From NCBI GenBank assembly GCA_009780765.1, contig WQZK01000029.1:1-13597 (forward strand): a stretch of DNA of 13,597 nucleotides, written 5' to 3'. The position numbers were made by a program, and so were the translations under genes. The DNA is from Defluviitaleaceae bacterium. GTDB taxonomy: Bacteria > Bacillota > Clostridia > Lachnospirales > UBA5962. Under the pieces are notes generated by a model, which ran no database searches, was not told the DNA's origin, and worked only from the letters and a program-made list of their open reading frames with translations. Of the stretch, positions 12,223-13,597 are shown piece by piece; positions within the stretch are counted from its first letter, which is position 1, and every line of letters begins with the position of its first letter.

Positions 12223-13134
12223 TCATATCACGCTAATGCCATAATATTTTAGTGCATCTGCTTTTATAGTTGTGGCAGTATCGTTTCTTCCTATGCCATA
12301 AGCCACATGGTATGCCCGAACTAAGTGCGTTTTAATTATATGCTCCTCTTCACCCAGTTTATGATAACAATCTGCCATACAAAATAGCATTTCTGGAATA
12401 CGCCTTAAATTATTATACTCACGGCAAGCATCAACTGCATTGTCGCAAGCTCTTAAAGCCTCTTTGTATTTGCCTGCATTTCTTAATAGTCGTGCTAACG
12501 CAAAATATAACGAAGGAAATATAACTATTTTGTCTTCCTCAGATACCCTGTTATTCTCGCGAATATTAATCATAGATTGTACAATCAATATAGCCCTGTC
12601 ATATTCCCCCAATGTCGCCAAACACTCTGCCATGCTAAGTGCAATAAGGATTTCGTTGTAAGACATACGGTACTCAGAGATTTTGCTTTCATCGAAACTT
12701 GGCTTTGACATAAACATGGTTTTTAGTAAAGCATCCATCGTTTCGGCAGACGGTACAGTCATTTCGATTAATATTTTTACATATGATACAAATTGCTTAA
12801 TTACAGGCTGTTTTATAAGCGTACTTTTTTCAAAATCGACGATGATATTTCTTGCCCCAATCCAATCATCGTTACCTAGCTGCCGTTTAAGGCGTTTATA
12901 ATCCCTATAACTGGCATATTCACTAGAGTCTAAATAAAGCAACCAAAAATCTTCAGTAGGGCTTCCGAGTAGCTCAAGAGTAGTGATAAACTGCCATACA
13001 TCCATTAAAGCTTCGCCCGATTCTATCCGTGCTAATTGGCGAACGCTTATAAACAATTGCTCGGCCATTTCTTCTTGACTAAGCCCCATTTGTTTTCTCA
13101 TTGATTTTATAATATCAGCACTACTTGTTTTCAT
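12223..13134 (-). CDS. XRE-family transcriptional regulator with TPR-like C-terminal region
   Basis: This 303-residue DNA-binding protein has an N-terminal helix-turn-helix at about residues 8-60 (M-R-K-Q-M-G-L-S-Q-E-E-M-A-E-Q-L-F-I-S, then R-Q-L-A-R-I-E-S-G), the usual Cro/C1 form. The rest is all-helical, with TPR-like helical pairs at about 160-290 (A-x-L-G-E-Y-D-R-A; A-R-L-L-R-N-A-G-K-Y-K-E-A-L-R-A-C; A-D-C-Y-H-K-L-G-E-E-E). HTH plus TPR at about 300 residues is the plan of Rgg/PlcR/ComR (RRNPP) regulators, whose TPR part binds short signal peptides. Whether this one binds a peptide is unknown, and no convincing peptide gene is adjacent. The ribosome site AAGGAGG (13140-13146) is strong. 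It lies upstream of the transporter operon on the same strand and may control it. Confidence 0.85.
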   Translation of the reverse strand: MKTSSADIIKSMRKQMGLSQEEMAEQLFISVRQLARIESGEALMDVWQFITTLELLGSPTEDFWLLYLDSSEYASYRDYKRLKRQLGNDDWIGARNIIVDFEKSTLIKQPVIKQFVSYVKILIEMTVPSAETMDALLKTMFMSKPSFDESKISEYRMSYNEILIALSMAECLATLGEYDRAILIVQSMINIRENNRVSEEDKIVIFPSLYFALARLLRNAGKYKEALRACDNAVDACREYNNLRRIPEMLFCMADCYHKLGEEEHIIKTHLVRAYHVAYGIGRNDTATTIKADALKYYGISVI

Positions 13135-13173
13135 AAAGCCTCCTTAAAATACATAGATGTGGTGCTTGAAATA

Positions 13174-13203
13174 AGTATAGCATAGCAAAAGAGCATCTGT
13201 ACA
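13174..13203 (-). promoter_or_regulatory. Extended -10 promoter of the XRE-type regulator, inside a palindrome
   Basis: On the - strand TGCTATACT (complement of 13174-13182) is an extended -10 element. TGTACA (13198-13203), 18 nt upstream of TATACT, is a 4-of-6 match to -35 and is exactly the centre of the 44-bp palindrome. The leader would be roughly 30 nt. The overlap suggests that the palindrome could also regulate this promoter. Confidence 0.5.
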
Positions 13204-13222
13204 GATGCTCTTTTGCTATGCT
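13179..13222 (-). terminator. Perfect 44-bp palindrome, probable terminator of the upstream gene
   Basis: Arms 13179-13200 and 13201-13222 are exact reverse complements, giving a 22-bp inverted repeat with no spacer (a 4-nt loop in RNA). It begins 17 nt past the stop codon of the upstream gene. Within it, GAGCATCTG/CAGATGCTC forms a GC-richer hairpin followed on either strand by TTTTGC, so it can act as a bidirectional terminator. The stem simply continues through the T-run, unlike a textbook terminator. Confidence 0.65.
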
Positions 13223-13238
13223 TATATCTTTGTTATTA

Positions 13239-13597
13239 TCAATCACCAGATTCTACAAGAAATCCAAGCATAAACTTGCATATTTCTTCATAATTGCCAT
13301 CTGCTAACAACTTGAAGTAAAGACTTCGCATAAAATTCTTGCGATTTACATGCAGATAACAGTCGTATGGCATAGTACCTTTCCAGTATTCGCTATCTTT
13401 CATGTTAAGGCTATCAAGCCAAGCAATTATCTCGCTATTTGTTAAAAGCTTTCTCCATATAACCACCATAGTGGCATCTGCTAAACGCTCGTCATCATTT
13501 GCGTCATACACAAGGGCTTTATTGCAAGCCAGTTTTTTAATAGCCTCTAAAACTTCGAGCATACCATTGCGTCCAACGCTAAAGCCTTCGCCATCTA
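13239..13597 (-). CDS. Unidentified protein, C-terminal part (5' end outside window)
   Basis: The frame is open to the window edge: eleven codons precede the internal ATG at 13562 (D-G-E-G-F-S-V-G-R-N-G), so the ATG is probably not the start and 118 residues of a longer protein are seen. It is soluble and mixed charged, with helical-looking segments, a conserved-looking acidic stretch D-A-N-D-D-E-R-L-A-D-A, and Y-L-H-V-N-R-K-N-F-M-R-S-L-Y-F-K-L-L near the end. This vaguely recalls the DUF2785 group, but I cannot confirm it, and no function is proposed. It is separated from the next gene by the 44-bp palindrome. Confidence 0.6.
   Translation of the reverse strand, partial: DGEGFSVGRNGMLEVLEAIKKLACNKALVYDANDDERLADATMVVIWRKLLTNSEIIAWLDSLNMKDSEYWKGTMPYDCYLHVNRKNFMRSLYFKLLADGNYEEICKFMLGFLVESGD

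Overview
The window looks like a piece of a low-GC, spore-forming Firmicutes chromosome, most likely class Clostridia. The evidence is a stage II sporulation protein P, a D-Ala-D-Ala carboxypeptidase, an ECF-type biotin transporter subunit, an S-layer-homology (SLH) anchored surface protein, AT-rich intergenic DNA with near-consensus sigma-A promoters and strong Shine-Dalgarno sites, and tRNA genes without an encoded CCA. No species can be named from the sequence alone.

Left part, + strand (1-3580). The 3' end of spoIIP is followed by a near-perfect sigma-A promoter and a tight three-gene unit: bioY (biotin uptake S-component), a DacF/PBP5-type D,D-carboxypeptidase, and a small cysteine-rich protein of the C_GCAxxG_C_C type. 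Gaps between these genes are only 5-9 nt. A tRNA cluster follows: Thr(TGT), Tyr(GTA) and initiator fMet(CAT). It has its own promoter and ends at a long perfect hairpin terminator.

Middle part, - strand (3763-8530). One very long gene encodes a 1450-residue secreted surface protein. In order it has a signal peptide, a large Gly/Asn-rich right-handed beta-helix built on an F-N-M-x-G-G repeat, an InlB-B-repeat-like segment, three tandem repeats of about 81 residues, and three SLH domains with a conserved-looking tail. Hairpin terminators lie on both sides.

Right part, - strand (8547-13597). A compact five-gene unit is read right to left: a flavin-reductase-fold protein, a permease, a substrate-binding lipoprotein, an ATPase and a second permease. 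The last four form an OpuC/OsmU-type quaternary-amine ABC importer. The ATPase is short and has no C-terminal CBS domains. Upstream on the same strand is an XRE-family regulator with a helical TPR-like C-terminus, then the 3' end of an unidentified gene. These last two genes are separated by a perfect 44-bp palindrome that also contains the best promoter candidate for the regulator.

Most of the window is recognisable core or accessory Clostridia content, and I see no clearly new multi-gene system. The points most worth a second look are the 44-bp palindrome embedded in a promoter, the set of very long symmetric terminator hairpins, the repeat architecture of the SLH protein, the co-transcription of a flavin reductase with a CBS-less Opu-type transporter, and an uninterrupted 54-codon frame running through a terminator in the 8192-8546 gap.
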